Assembly: GCA_022759165.1 (NCBI GenBank)
Contig: JAEMPT010000034.1
Location: forward strand, 1 to 10,885
DNA length: 10,885 bases
DNA from: Thermoprotei archaeon
Lineage (GTDB): Archaea; Thermoproteota; Thermoprotei_A; Sulfolobales; Fervidicoccaceae
Direction of reading: 5' to 3'
Positions within the stretch are counted from its first letter, which is position 1, and every line of letters starts with the position of its first letter. The notes under the pieces are model-generated. The model had not been told where the DNA came from, did no database searches, and was given only the letters and a program-made list of their open reading frames with translations. Both the position numbers and the translations under genes were made by a program. This document shows positions 1-5,405 of this stretch, one piece after another.

Positions 1-1
1 T

Positions 2-505
2 GTCAAAAAAGCGGCAGATATCTACAAAAACATCCTAGCAGCTGGGGCAAAGCCTGTTGGCATAGCCGCACGGGATTCACTTAGGATGGAAATGGGATTT
101 GTGCTTGGAGGAAATGAATACGGCGAAGATCCTAGATTTTTCCCCTGTGCTGTCTCTCTCAGATATGGCATGGGTGCTATAGATTGGGAAAAACAGGGGT
201 ATGTCGGGGAATCGATGCTTAGGTCATGCAGGAAAGAAGGGTCGAGGTGGCTCCGTTACGGTTTTGTGATGAAAAAGGAGTTCGCCAGATACATACCTAG
301 GAAAGGAAACAAAATCTACGTAGAAGACGTTGAAGTTGGTTGGGTAACGAGCGGAAGCTTTAGCCCAGTGCTGGAGAGAGGCATAGCCCAAGGATACTTG
401 GATAGCAGATACGCATTGGTCGGCGAAAGTGTAAAAATCGTAGACGAAAGAGGAAGATACGGATTAGCTAAAATAGAGGAATTCCCTCTCTTAAAGAGAA
501 AATAA
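2..505 (+). CDS. gcvT: Glycine cleavage system T protein (aminomethyltransferase), C-terminal part; 5' end outside window
   Basis: GcvT transfers the methylene group of the aminomethyl-lipoyl H protein to a reduced pterin C1 carrier and releases ammonia. The frame is open from the first full codon at position 2, so the gene begins upstream of the window and about 167 C-terminal residues are visible. Diagnostic matches are the GIAARDSLRMEMG segment (family: GLGARDTLRLEAG), the following GGNEYGED, and the C-terminal barrel pattern GWVTSGSFSPVLERGIAQGYL followed by VGESVKI. An internal ATG at position 86 is not the start, because the conserved GIAARDSLR stretch lies in frame upstream of it. The two P-protein subunits lie about 8 kb away on the other strand, so the glycine cleavage system is split around the cdv cluster. 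Identification is firm; the N-terminal folate-binding half is not visible. Confidence 0.93.
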   Translation, partial: VKKAADIYKNILAAGAKPVGIAARDSLRMEMGFVLGGNEYGEDPRFFPCAVSLRYGMGAIDWEKQGYVGESMLRSCRKEGSRWLRYGFVMKKEFARYIPRKGNKIYVEDVEVGWVTSGSFSPVLERGIAQGYLDSRYALVGESVKIVDERGRYGLAKIEEFPLLKRK

Positions 506-516
506 GCGCTTTTTTA
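506..516 (+). terminator. T-run terminator after gcvT
   Basis: A run of six T (510-515) begins five bases after the gcvT stop codon. Archaeal RNA polymerase terminates at short T-tracts without needing a hairpin, so this is a reasonable terminator. No strong stem precedes it. Confidence 0.4.
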
Positions 517-520
517 CAGC

Positions 521-556
521 AGAAAGCCTCGCCTTTAAGGGCAGGAGGAAGGTCAG
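521..556 (+). mobile_element. Stem-loop resembling the right end of an IS200/IS605-type (tnpB) element, solo remnant
   Basis: CCTC-GCC (527-533), a TTTAAG loop (534-539), GGC (540-542), an AG bulge and GAGG (545-548) form a stem, followed by AAGGTCAG. The end of the tnpB relic at 4048-4075 has the same order: CCTCGCC, CTTTAG, an imperfect return arm, GAGGAG, then GTCAG. Translated, bases 522-536 read roughly AESLA, comparable to the PEGTLAL ending of the relic. The copies share orientation and loop type but differ in the return arm, so this is an old, diverged remnant or a chance likeness. No other part of a transposon is recognisable here. AAGGTCA (549-555) is repeated as the inverted TGACCTT at 586-592. 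Confidence 0.4.
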
Positions 557-600
557 TCACGAAGTTTTAGAAGCTTTTTGAAGAGTGACCTTGTCTACTT

Positions 601-640
601 CCTTTTAAACGCTTCCTACAATGAATGATATAAATAGAGG
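601..640 (+). promoter_or_regulatory. cdvA core promoter region
   Basis: TATAAATA lies at 629-636. Archaeal transcription starts about 26 bases downstream of the TATA-box centre, which puts the start at about 658-659, exactly on the ATG at 659 and consistent with a leaderless mRNA. A second candidate box, TTTTAAA (603-609), would start RNA near 632 and leave a short leader with GAGG (637-640) nine bases before the GTG at 650. The sequence alone does not decide between the two. Confidence 0.5.
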
Positions 641-649
641 AAAGACGGT

Positions 650-1396
650 GTGAGCGCTATGGTCACACAATACTCTGTAGATACACTTGATAAATTCGTT
701 GGTCAAAAAATCAAAGATCCCTATCAAAGGGTGATAGGTTCACTGGCCAGCCTTTACAGCGATATTGACGGAAACGTAAAGGCTGTGGAGATTCTGTTTG
801 GCGACGCTTACTTTAAGACTATATCAGCTGATAGGATAATAATACAGAAGGATGAGGTAATTCTACTTCCTGAGTGGAAGTATAGTGCTATGAAGGTTAT
901 AGAAAGGCTTGAAAGGGCGAGGAGAAGGGCCAAGGCCCTCGACGACCTATACGCAAAGGGAGAAATAGCTAGAGATGCTTATGAGGAGTTCAAAGGGCAA
1001 GTATCGAAGGACCTCGATGCTTTGAAGAAAGACGCAAACGAAGCAAAGGAAATGATAAGGAAAAGAATAGGTGAGCTGGAAGACCAAGTAGTTGAGATTG
1101 AGAAGGCAATGACGTCCCTGAAGATGAGCTATATAGCAGGAGAGATCGGGGAGAGGGGATACAAGCCTGCCGCTGATATACTTAGACAAAATAAGGACAG
1201 GAATTTCGAAGAGAAAAACGATGCCAAGAGGATACTTGACCTGATCGGGAAGCTCGAGACCCAGAATTTGGATATTGATGCAGTGCTTAAAGAAGCAGTT
1301 CCTTCGACAGCAGAAGCACAGGCAAATAAAGGCGCTGAGCAGCCATTAGTTGTAGAGCTTCATGACCAGTCAACTGCCCAGAGTAGCTCTGCGTGA
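650..1396 (+). CDS. cdvA: Cell division protein CdvA (membrane-associated recruiter of ESCRT-III)
   Basis: In TACK archaea CdvA binds the membrane at mid-cell and recruits CdvB. The 248-residue product has the family architecture. A PRC-barrel-like N-terminal domain (about residues 12-75, with FVGQKIKDPYQRVIGSL) is followed by a long charged coiled coil (about 78-150), a second helical section, and a low-complexity tail. The hydrophobic peptide PLVVEL in the tail (about 228-233) is in the place of the E3B peptide that binds the winged helix of CdvB. The start is either GTG at 650, with GAGG nine bases upstream, or ATG at 659, which the TATA spacing supports as leaderless; ATG 659 gives MVTQYSVDTL. 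It is the first gene of cdvABC, 66 bases before cdvB. The helical region contains two similar Y-x-x-GEI-x-x-x-x-Y segments 60 residues apart. Confidence 0.92.
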   Translation: MSAMVTQYSVDTLDKFVGQKIKDPYQRVIGSLASLYSDIDGNVKAVEILFGDAYFKTISADRIIIQKDEVILLPEWKYSAMKVIERLERARRRAKALDDLYAKGEIARDAYEEFKGQVSKDLDALKKDANEAKEMIRKRIGELEDQVVEIEKAMTSLKMSYIAGEIGERGYKPAADILRQNKDRNFEEKNDAKRILDLIGKLETQNLDIDAVLKEAVPSTAEAQANKGAEQPLVVELHDQSTAQSSSA

Positions 1397-1430
1397 ATAT
1401 GCTGTAAGCAAACAAACGCTCTATGTCAGA

Positions 1431-1458
1431 CCCCTTAACGGGGGAGATTTAGGTGTTA
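1431..1458 (+). promoter_or_regulatory. Small GC hairpin and ribosome binding site before cdvB
   Basis: In the 66-base cdvA-cdvB gap, CCCC (1431-1434) can pair with GGGG (1440-1443) around a five-base loop. It is followed by AGGTG (1451-1455), seven bases before the cdvB ATG. The hairpin stops just short of the ribosome binding site and might influence cdvB translation or mRNA processing. I see no convincing TATA box in the gap, so co-transcription with cdvA is the simplest reading. Confidence 0.35.
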
Positions 1459-1462
1459 GGTA

Positions 1463-2398
1463 ATGTCAGACTCAGTAATTGATAGAGAGGAGAAAAAGGG
1501 GATATTGGGCTGGTTCAGGGGGCTCTTCGGAAACTATCCTGAAACGAAGAAGCCGGACTGGGAGGAGATGATTCAGGACATCATAGTCAAATTGAAGAAT
1601 GAGCAAGATAGGTTCGATGAGCTTGAATATAGGACGAAGAAGAGAATCGATGAACTATTCAATAAGGTTGTAGATAACTTCAAGCTGATGGAGACGACAT
1701 CGAAGGAGGACGAGAGAAAAACCTACCAAAACTTGGGAAAAGTTTATGCGGAAGAAGTCTATGAACTCAGAAGCTTCTTAAAGGCAATTCGCTTCACAAA
1801 AATAAGCTTTGAGAGGGTAATACAGAGATTGCAGACAGTTAAGGACATACATGACTTTCAAAGTGTACTGGGGCCCATCACAAACATGCTCTCAGGTGTA
1901 AAGGCTGAAGTTTCGGCGATATTTCCCAAGGTGGGCGATACCCTTGACGAGATAAATAGAATGATAACAGAAATAATGGTGACGACATCTTCAGGAAATC
2001 AATACAACGTAAGCCATAGCTTCCAGGTGAACGAAGAGGTCGATAAGGTTATCAAGGAAGCATGGCAGCAGGCTGAAAAAAGCGTTGATGCGGATGTCCC
2101 TGAGCCAGAGAAGCTGAAGGCGACCTTAGCTCCAACGGCGCGGCCAAAGGATCAATCGAACCAATCCATGCCTCAAGCGCAGACATCCGCCGTTTCTGTG
2201 CCTCTTCAGCTTAGGCCTTCCATTCCAACTGAAGAATTGGAAAAAGCGGTGCTGGAAGAGATCAAAAAAAGCGGAGGTAGGATAGTAGTATCAGAACTAT
2301 CCATAAAGTTGGGGGTAGATAAGGAAAAAATTTATGAGGCCCTATACAATCTCAGCAAAAAGGGCAAAATCAAGATAGCTTCTCCTGTAAAAAGCTAA
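1463..2398 (+). CDS. cdvB: Cell division protein CdvB (archaeal ESCRT-III homologue)
   Basis: CdvB polymerises into the division-ring filament and is remodelled by CdvC. The 311-residue product starts at ATG, seven bases after AGGTG. A short N-terminal segment with GWFRGLFGNYP precedes a charged helical ESCRT-III (Snf7-like) core, about residues 30-180. A Pro/Gln/Ser-rich linker (about 195-253) contains LQLRPSIP (248-255), which sits where the MIT-interacting MIM2 motif is expected. The C-terminus (about 254-311: IPTEELEKAVLEEIKK, then GGRIVVSELSIKLGV and a final helix-wing) is the winged helix that binds CdvA. Having both linker motif and winged helix makes it CdvB itself rather than one of the shorter B1-B3 paralogues. 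It ends nine bases before the ATG at 2408 and 24 bases before the likelier TTG start of cdvC, so the pair is surely co-transcribed. Confidence 0.95.
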   Translation: MSDSVIDREEKKGILGWFRGLFGNYPETKKPDWEEMIQDIIVKLKNEQDRFDELEYRTKKRIDELFNKVVDNFKLMETTSKEDERKTYQNLGKVYAEEVYELRSFLKAIRFTKISFERVIQRLQTVKDIHDFQSVLGPITNMLSGVKAEVSAIFPKVGDTLDEINRMITEIMVTTSSGNQYNVSHSFQVNEEVDKVIKEAWQQAEKSVDADVPEPEKLKATLAPTARPKDQSNQSMPQAQTSAVSVPLQLRPSIPTEELEKAVLEEIKKSGGRIVVSELSIKLGVDKEKIYEALYNLSKKGKIKIASPVKS

Positions 2399-2422
2399 AC
2401 TGCGCTTATGAGGTGGCATTTT

Positions 2423-3556
2423 TTGGCGTTTCCTTATCTACAAGAAATGGCAACGCGTTATGCGAGGGCGGCTGTTGCTGCAGACAAGGATGGCGATTAT
2501 GATACTGCTATACAAAACTACAGGAAAGCTATAGATACCCTCACGAAAATAGTTAAAATGTACCCAGACAGTCCACTGATTTCCACATATCTCGAGATGA
2601 TAAAAAGCTACGAGAAGCGGATACAGCAACTGCAGAACGATATGCAATCGATATCGGAGTCTGGCCCGAAAAGCAGCTCAGAGAAAAAGGATGTTCTAGA
2701 AGATATTGTACTCACGCAGAAGCCAAATGTGAAGTTCGAAGATATAGCAGACCTCAAAGACGCTAAGCAAGCGATCACTGAAGCGATCATATATCCCATC
2801 AAGAGGCCGGACCTTTTCCCTCTTGGTTGGCCAAGGGGCATCCTCCTATTCGGCCCACCTGGCTGTGGAAAGACTATGTTGGCGGCGGCCGTCGCCAATG
2901 AGGTCAACGGTTATTTCCTCTATGTCGATGCTGCTAATATAATGTCTAAATGGCTTGGAGAGGCTGAAAAGAACGTCAGCAAGATCTTCAAATTCGCGAG
3001 ACAAAAAACTGAAGAGGAAAAGGTCCCAGTCATAATATTCATAGATGAGATCGATGCATTGCTTGGAACTTTCTCGGGCGAGATCGGGGGAGAGGTGAGG
3101 GTCAGAAACCAGTTCCTAAAGGAGATGGACGGGATACAGGACAAAGATAAAAAATTTCATATATATGTCATAGGTGCAACCAACAAGCCATGGCAGCTAG
3201 ATGAAGCCTTCATCAGAAGATTCAACAAGAGAATATTCATTCCTCTGCCCGATAAAGAAGCGAGGTTGCAATTGTTCAAGTTATATACAAAAACCCTCTC
3301 ACTCTCCCAGGATATCGATTTTGACAAGCTTGTTGAGATGACCGATGGATATACGGCTAGCGACATCAGGGATGTGATTCAAGCGGCTCACATGAGGGTA
3401 ATAAGAGAATTCTTCGAAAAGAACTTAGGGAACGGTGAGCCAAGGAGCATATCGATGGAGGATTTCATCGAGGTATTGAAGATAAGAAAGCCAAGCGTGG
3501 ATCCGCTCTATTTGAAGAGATACGATGCGTGGTACGAGAAGTTCAAGGCCCTCTAA
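2423..3556 (+). CDS. cdvC: Cell division ATPase CdvC (Vps4-like AAA+ protein)
   Basis: CdvC disassembles CdvB filaments during cytokinesis. An N-terminal MIT domain (about residues 4-75, LQEMATRYARAAVAADKDGD onward) binds the MIM2 motif of CdvB. After a linker comes the AAA+ domain: Walker A GPPGCGKT (from residue 144), pore loop KWLGEAEKN, Walker B IIFIDEIDAL (Asp208, Glu209), sensor 1 GATNKP, arginine fingers at Arg265-Arg266, and a Vps4-type C-terminal helix ending YDAWYEKFKAL. I place the start at TTG 2423: the strong site GAGGTG (2410-2415) lies seven bases before it, and the resulting MAFPYLQEMA matches the short N-terminus of crenarchaeal CdvC. The ATG at 2408 lies in frame but overlaps that binding site, and no ribosome binding site of similar strength precedes it. 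The product is 377 residues, normal for the family. Confidence 0.95.
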   Translation: MAFPYLQEMATRYARAAVAADKDGDYDTAIQNYRKAIDTLTKIVKMYPDSPLISTYLEMIKSYEKRIQQLQNDMQSISESGPKSSSEKKDVLEDIVLTQKPNVKFEDIADLKDAKQAITEAIIYPIKRPDLFPLGWPRGILLFGPPGCGKTMLAAAVANEVNGYFLYVDAANIMSKWLGEAEKNVSKIFKFARQKTEEEKVPVIIFIDEIDALLGTFSGEIGGEVRVRNQFLKEMDGIQDKDKKFHIYVIGATNKPWQLDEAFIRRFNKRIFIPLPDKEARLQLFKLYTKTLSLSQDIDFDKLVEMTDGYTASDIRDVIQAAHMRVIREFFEKNLGNGEPRSISMEDFIEVLKIRKPSVDPLYLKRYDAWYEKFKAL

Positions 3557-3592
3557 TCAGCCCTTTTTCATTTCTTTCTATTTTTCTTATCA
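3557..3592 (+). terminator. T-rich terminator after cdvC
   Basis: Several T-tracts follow the cdvC stop codon directly, with T5 runs at 3564-3568 and 3582-3586 and pyrimidine-rich sequence between them. This is the usual archaeal terminator form and closes the cdv operon. Confidence 0.55.
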
Positions 3593-3698
3593 CGTTCATA
3601 TTAACCTTTTAGCTTACCTTTTGTGTTTATTTGGCGCCTTAGCATCAACGTTATTGCCCGAGTTTATGACCAAATGAACGACAAGCCTCGCGCCCTTC

Positions 3699-4060
3699 AA
3701 AGTGATTGCAGCAGACGAGGCATATACCTCTAAGACCTGCTCCCTGTGCGGAAAAGCCCACGAAAAAGGGCGCGTTAAGCGTGGTCTGTACAGGTGTCCC
3801 TGAACAGGGAAGGTCATAAATGCTGACCTGAACGGGCAATAAACATTCTACATATCCCAGAGTCCCTAGGATCTGGGAAGGGGAGAGGGCAACTCCCAGT
3901 GAGGGATAGAGGTAACGGGCTGAAGGCCCAGCCCTTGGTCTACCGCTGGACGAATGGAGCGGGGTGGGTGCAATACGCACTCGCTAGCTGTGAAGTGGTG
4001 AAAATGAAGGCGGTAAGCCGCGAACCCGTGAGTCGCCCTGAAGGAACCCTCGCCCTTTAG
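3699..4060 (+). pseudogene. tnpB: Decayed tnpB (IS200/IS605-type RNA-guided nuclease), C-terminal remnant
   Basis: Reading from 3699 gives KVIAADEAYTSKTCSLCG, then HEKGRVKRGLYRCP, which is the zinc-ribbon region of archaeal TnpB. A TGA stop (3801-3803) interrupts it. The frame then continues with TGKVINADLNG, carrying the last catalytic Asp (NADLNGA motif). One base is lost at about 3834-3836. From 3836 a shifted frame stays open to TAG 4060, giving AINILHIPESLG, RDRGNGLKAQPLVYRWTNG and the end RPEGTLAL, which is typical of crenarchaeal TnpB tails. The rest of the protein, including the RuvC I and II parts and any tnpA, is absent; bases 3600-3698 show no convincing homology. At least one nonsense change and one frameshift make it non-functional as protein. 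GC content is higher than in the flanking genes, fitting acquired DNA. Confidence 0.8.
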
Positions 4061-4076
4061 GACAGAGGAGGTCAGA
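4041..4076 (+). mobile_element. Right-end stem-loop of the tnpB element (possible omega-RNA scaffold remnant)
   Basis: CCTCGCC (4048-4054) plus CTTTAG (ending in the tnpB stop) and a degraded return arm leading to GAGGAGGTCAG (4065-4075) form the imperfect terminal hairpin found at right ends of IS605-type elements. In intact elements the tnpB 3' end and this hairpin make up the guide-RNA scaffold, with the guide beginning just past the element boundary. Here the arm has mutations (GGAC where GGGC is expected). The element boundary is probably near 4076, which is inferred. Confidence 0.5.
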
Positions 4077-4086
4077 GAATCAATTT

Positions 4087-4146
4087 GCTCAGATACCCCA
4101 GAGAGGTTCATCGTCATACTCACTCGGCATGACTCTCATCATCGCG
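4087..4146 (-). ncRNA. Candidate C/D box sRNA (2'-O-methylation guide)
   Basis: On the minus strand, box C ATGATGA (4142 to 4136) is preceded by GCG, and box D CTGA (4092 to 4089) is followed by GC. C to D spans 54 bases, the usual size of archaeal C/D sRNAs. Between them CCGA is a passable D' box, and TGACGATGA contains a C'-like CGATGA. The bases before D (TCTCTGGGGTAT) and before D' (GAGAGTCATG) would be the guides. The flanks can pair weakly (GC/GC with one bulged G). An A/T-rich TTAATTAAAT at about 4169-4178 lies roughly 27 bases upstream and could be a TATA box. I could not match the guides to a known rRNA site. Box matches this short arise by chance, so this is a candidate only. Confidence 0.35.
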
Positions 4147-4244
4147 TTTTATCTCAATTTCTGCATTGGGATTTAATTAATTGATTTTTAAAAAGCCACC
4201 ATTTTATTCGTCATAAAGCGTAAGGGTTTAATTATAAGGAACTA

Positions 4245-5357
4245 TTAATCCTTCTCAATAAGTATCCTTCCTAATGCCTCTTTGCTCAGGCTGTTTTTGT
4301 AGGCATCTATATGCCTCTTTACCGCTTGGGTCATATTAGGAATATATATATGATCCATGACCGTTCCCGAGGCTTTATGCAGTGAAAGTCGTTTAAAAAG
4401 TGAAGAGAACCTCCCTCCCAATAAAGAATCTCCGATCATCGCCATTCCCTGCGCTGCTTCCTTTGCTATTGAAGCCCCAGGAAGCGAGGGTCTTATCATC
4501 GATATGGGCATACCCAAAAACTTCTCTAGCTCCTTTGAGATCTCCTCGTCAGCCCATCTTCCGCTGAGCACAATGGGCTCTTTCCAAGTTCCACCCAAAT
4601 AGGCTATACCTGATCTTATAGATCTTAACATACTCTGCACATAAAACAAGCATCTGCCCGTTCTGCCAGGGTAAAATGCATCTCTCAAGGATGAAGACAT
4701 GCAGACATTTTCAATTCCCCCCGACCAAACAGAATTTCTGTTCCATTTACCTTTCGAGACAATGATTTCTAAGTCGAGAGGTCCAGGAGTCAAAAATCCA
4801 GGTCCCAGCGAAGTTCCTCCAAGGCCTCCATATATCGAGCCTCCTTTGAAATATATTAGGGCATTGTATCCAAAGCCAAGCTCCAGCACAAAAAAGTCCG
4901 GGAAATTTTCGCTGGTCTTCAACGAATTTATAATAGAATAAGCTGCCAAGAAGGAAGCGCCTAACTTATCTGCGGTACCCAAATCTATTCTGTTGACCTT
5001 AATGCTAGGATCCACGCTTTCAAGTTGTTTTACTGAGGGTATGTAGCACACATTTGCTCCTAGCTTCCATAGCTCGTTCGTTAACTTATATAATGCCCTA
5101 TAAACTTCAAAGCCAGGGTCGCCTGTTCTCTTCGATAGCTTAGAAATGCTAGTGAGGAGCAAGATCTCCGAAGAAAAGAGCTTTGGGTCTAATATGTCCT
5201 CGTTGCAGACATAAGGCACTCCGTAGCCTGATGGGCCTATAATTATATCGGCTTCATCTTTAAGCTTCTTCAGCTCCTCTATCAATGAATCTGGACTATC
5301 TGCCACTTTTTCAGTTGGAAAGCTTTTTTCCAGGACGACGCAACCCTCATCCACCAT
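4245..5357 (-). CDS. DUF1464 family protein, ASKHA sugar-kinase-like fold; function unknown
   Basis: The conserved block IIIGPSGYGVPYVCNEDI, the glycine-rich GGLGGTSLGPG and the ending motifs match the archaeal DUF1464 family. That family belongs to the acetate/sugar-kinase/Hsp70/actin (ASKHA) superfamily and is sometimes annotated as a predicted butyrate kinase. From the first usable start (ATG 5357, seven bases after the mptA stop) the product has 370 residues. This version lacks the N-terminal phosphate-binding motif. The missing part, SIGIDPGTKSFDVV, is encoded in frame directly upstream but has no ATG, GTG or TTG (see separate entry). It is the last gene of the glycine/pterin operon, so a substrate linked to that pathway is possible, but nothing in the sequence identifies one. 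No transmembrane segment is evident. Confidence 0.8.
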   Translation of the reverse strand: MVDEGCVVLEKSFPTEKVADSPDSLIEELKKLKDEADIIIGPSGYGVPYVCNEDILDPKLFSSEILLLTSISKLSKRTGDPGFEVYRALYKLTNELWKLGANVCYIPSVKQLESVDPSIKVNRIDLGTADKLGASFLAAYSIINSLKTSENFPDFFVLELGFGYNALIYFKGGSIYGGLGGTSLGPGFLTPGPLDLEIIVSKGKWNRNSVWSGGIENVCMSSSLRDAFYPGRTGRCLFYVQSMLRSIRSGIAYLGGTWKEPIVLSGRWADEEISKELEKFLGMPISMIRPSLPGASIAKEAAQGMAMIGDSLLGGRFSSLFKRLSLHKASGTVMDHIYIPNMTQAVKRHIDAYKNSLSKEALGRILIEKD

Positions 5358-5405
5358 TACAACGTCAAAGCTCTTCGTACCTGGATCTATCCCTATGCTC
5401 TTTAC
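5358..5405 (-). other. In-frame N-terminal coding extension of the DUF1464 gene lacking a standard start codon
   Basis: Sixteen codons upstream of ATG 5357 read VKSIGIDPGTKSFDVV in frame, containing the ASKHA phosphate-1 motif (GIDPGTKSFDVV) with which this family normally begins. The stop TAG at 5411-5409 closes the frame upstream. No ATG, GTG or TTG lies between; the first plausible codon is GTA at 5405-5403. A strong ribosome binding site, GAGGTG (5421-5416), lies ten bases before that GTA, where a GTG start would be expected. The segment overlaps the last 41 bases of mptA. Either the start is non-standard, the base is a sequencing error, or the start codon has mutated. Confidence 0.7.

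Noticed and set aside
86..505. A separate small gene starting at ATG 86
   Set aside because: The conserved GcvT segment lies in frame upstream, so this is the tail of a larger gene cut by the window edge.
3840..4080. Structured GC-rich stretch that could be RNase P RNA or another large RNA gene
   Set aside because: It translates continuously as a TnpB C-terminus (RGNGLKAQPLVYRW through RPEGTLAL), and the conserved RNase P core boxes are not in the right order.
3614..4123. Minus-strand open frames of 67-109 codons opposite the tnpB relic
   Set aside because: They are antisense shadows of the relic, with no ribosome binding sites and no recognisable protein features.
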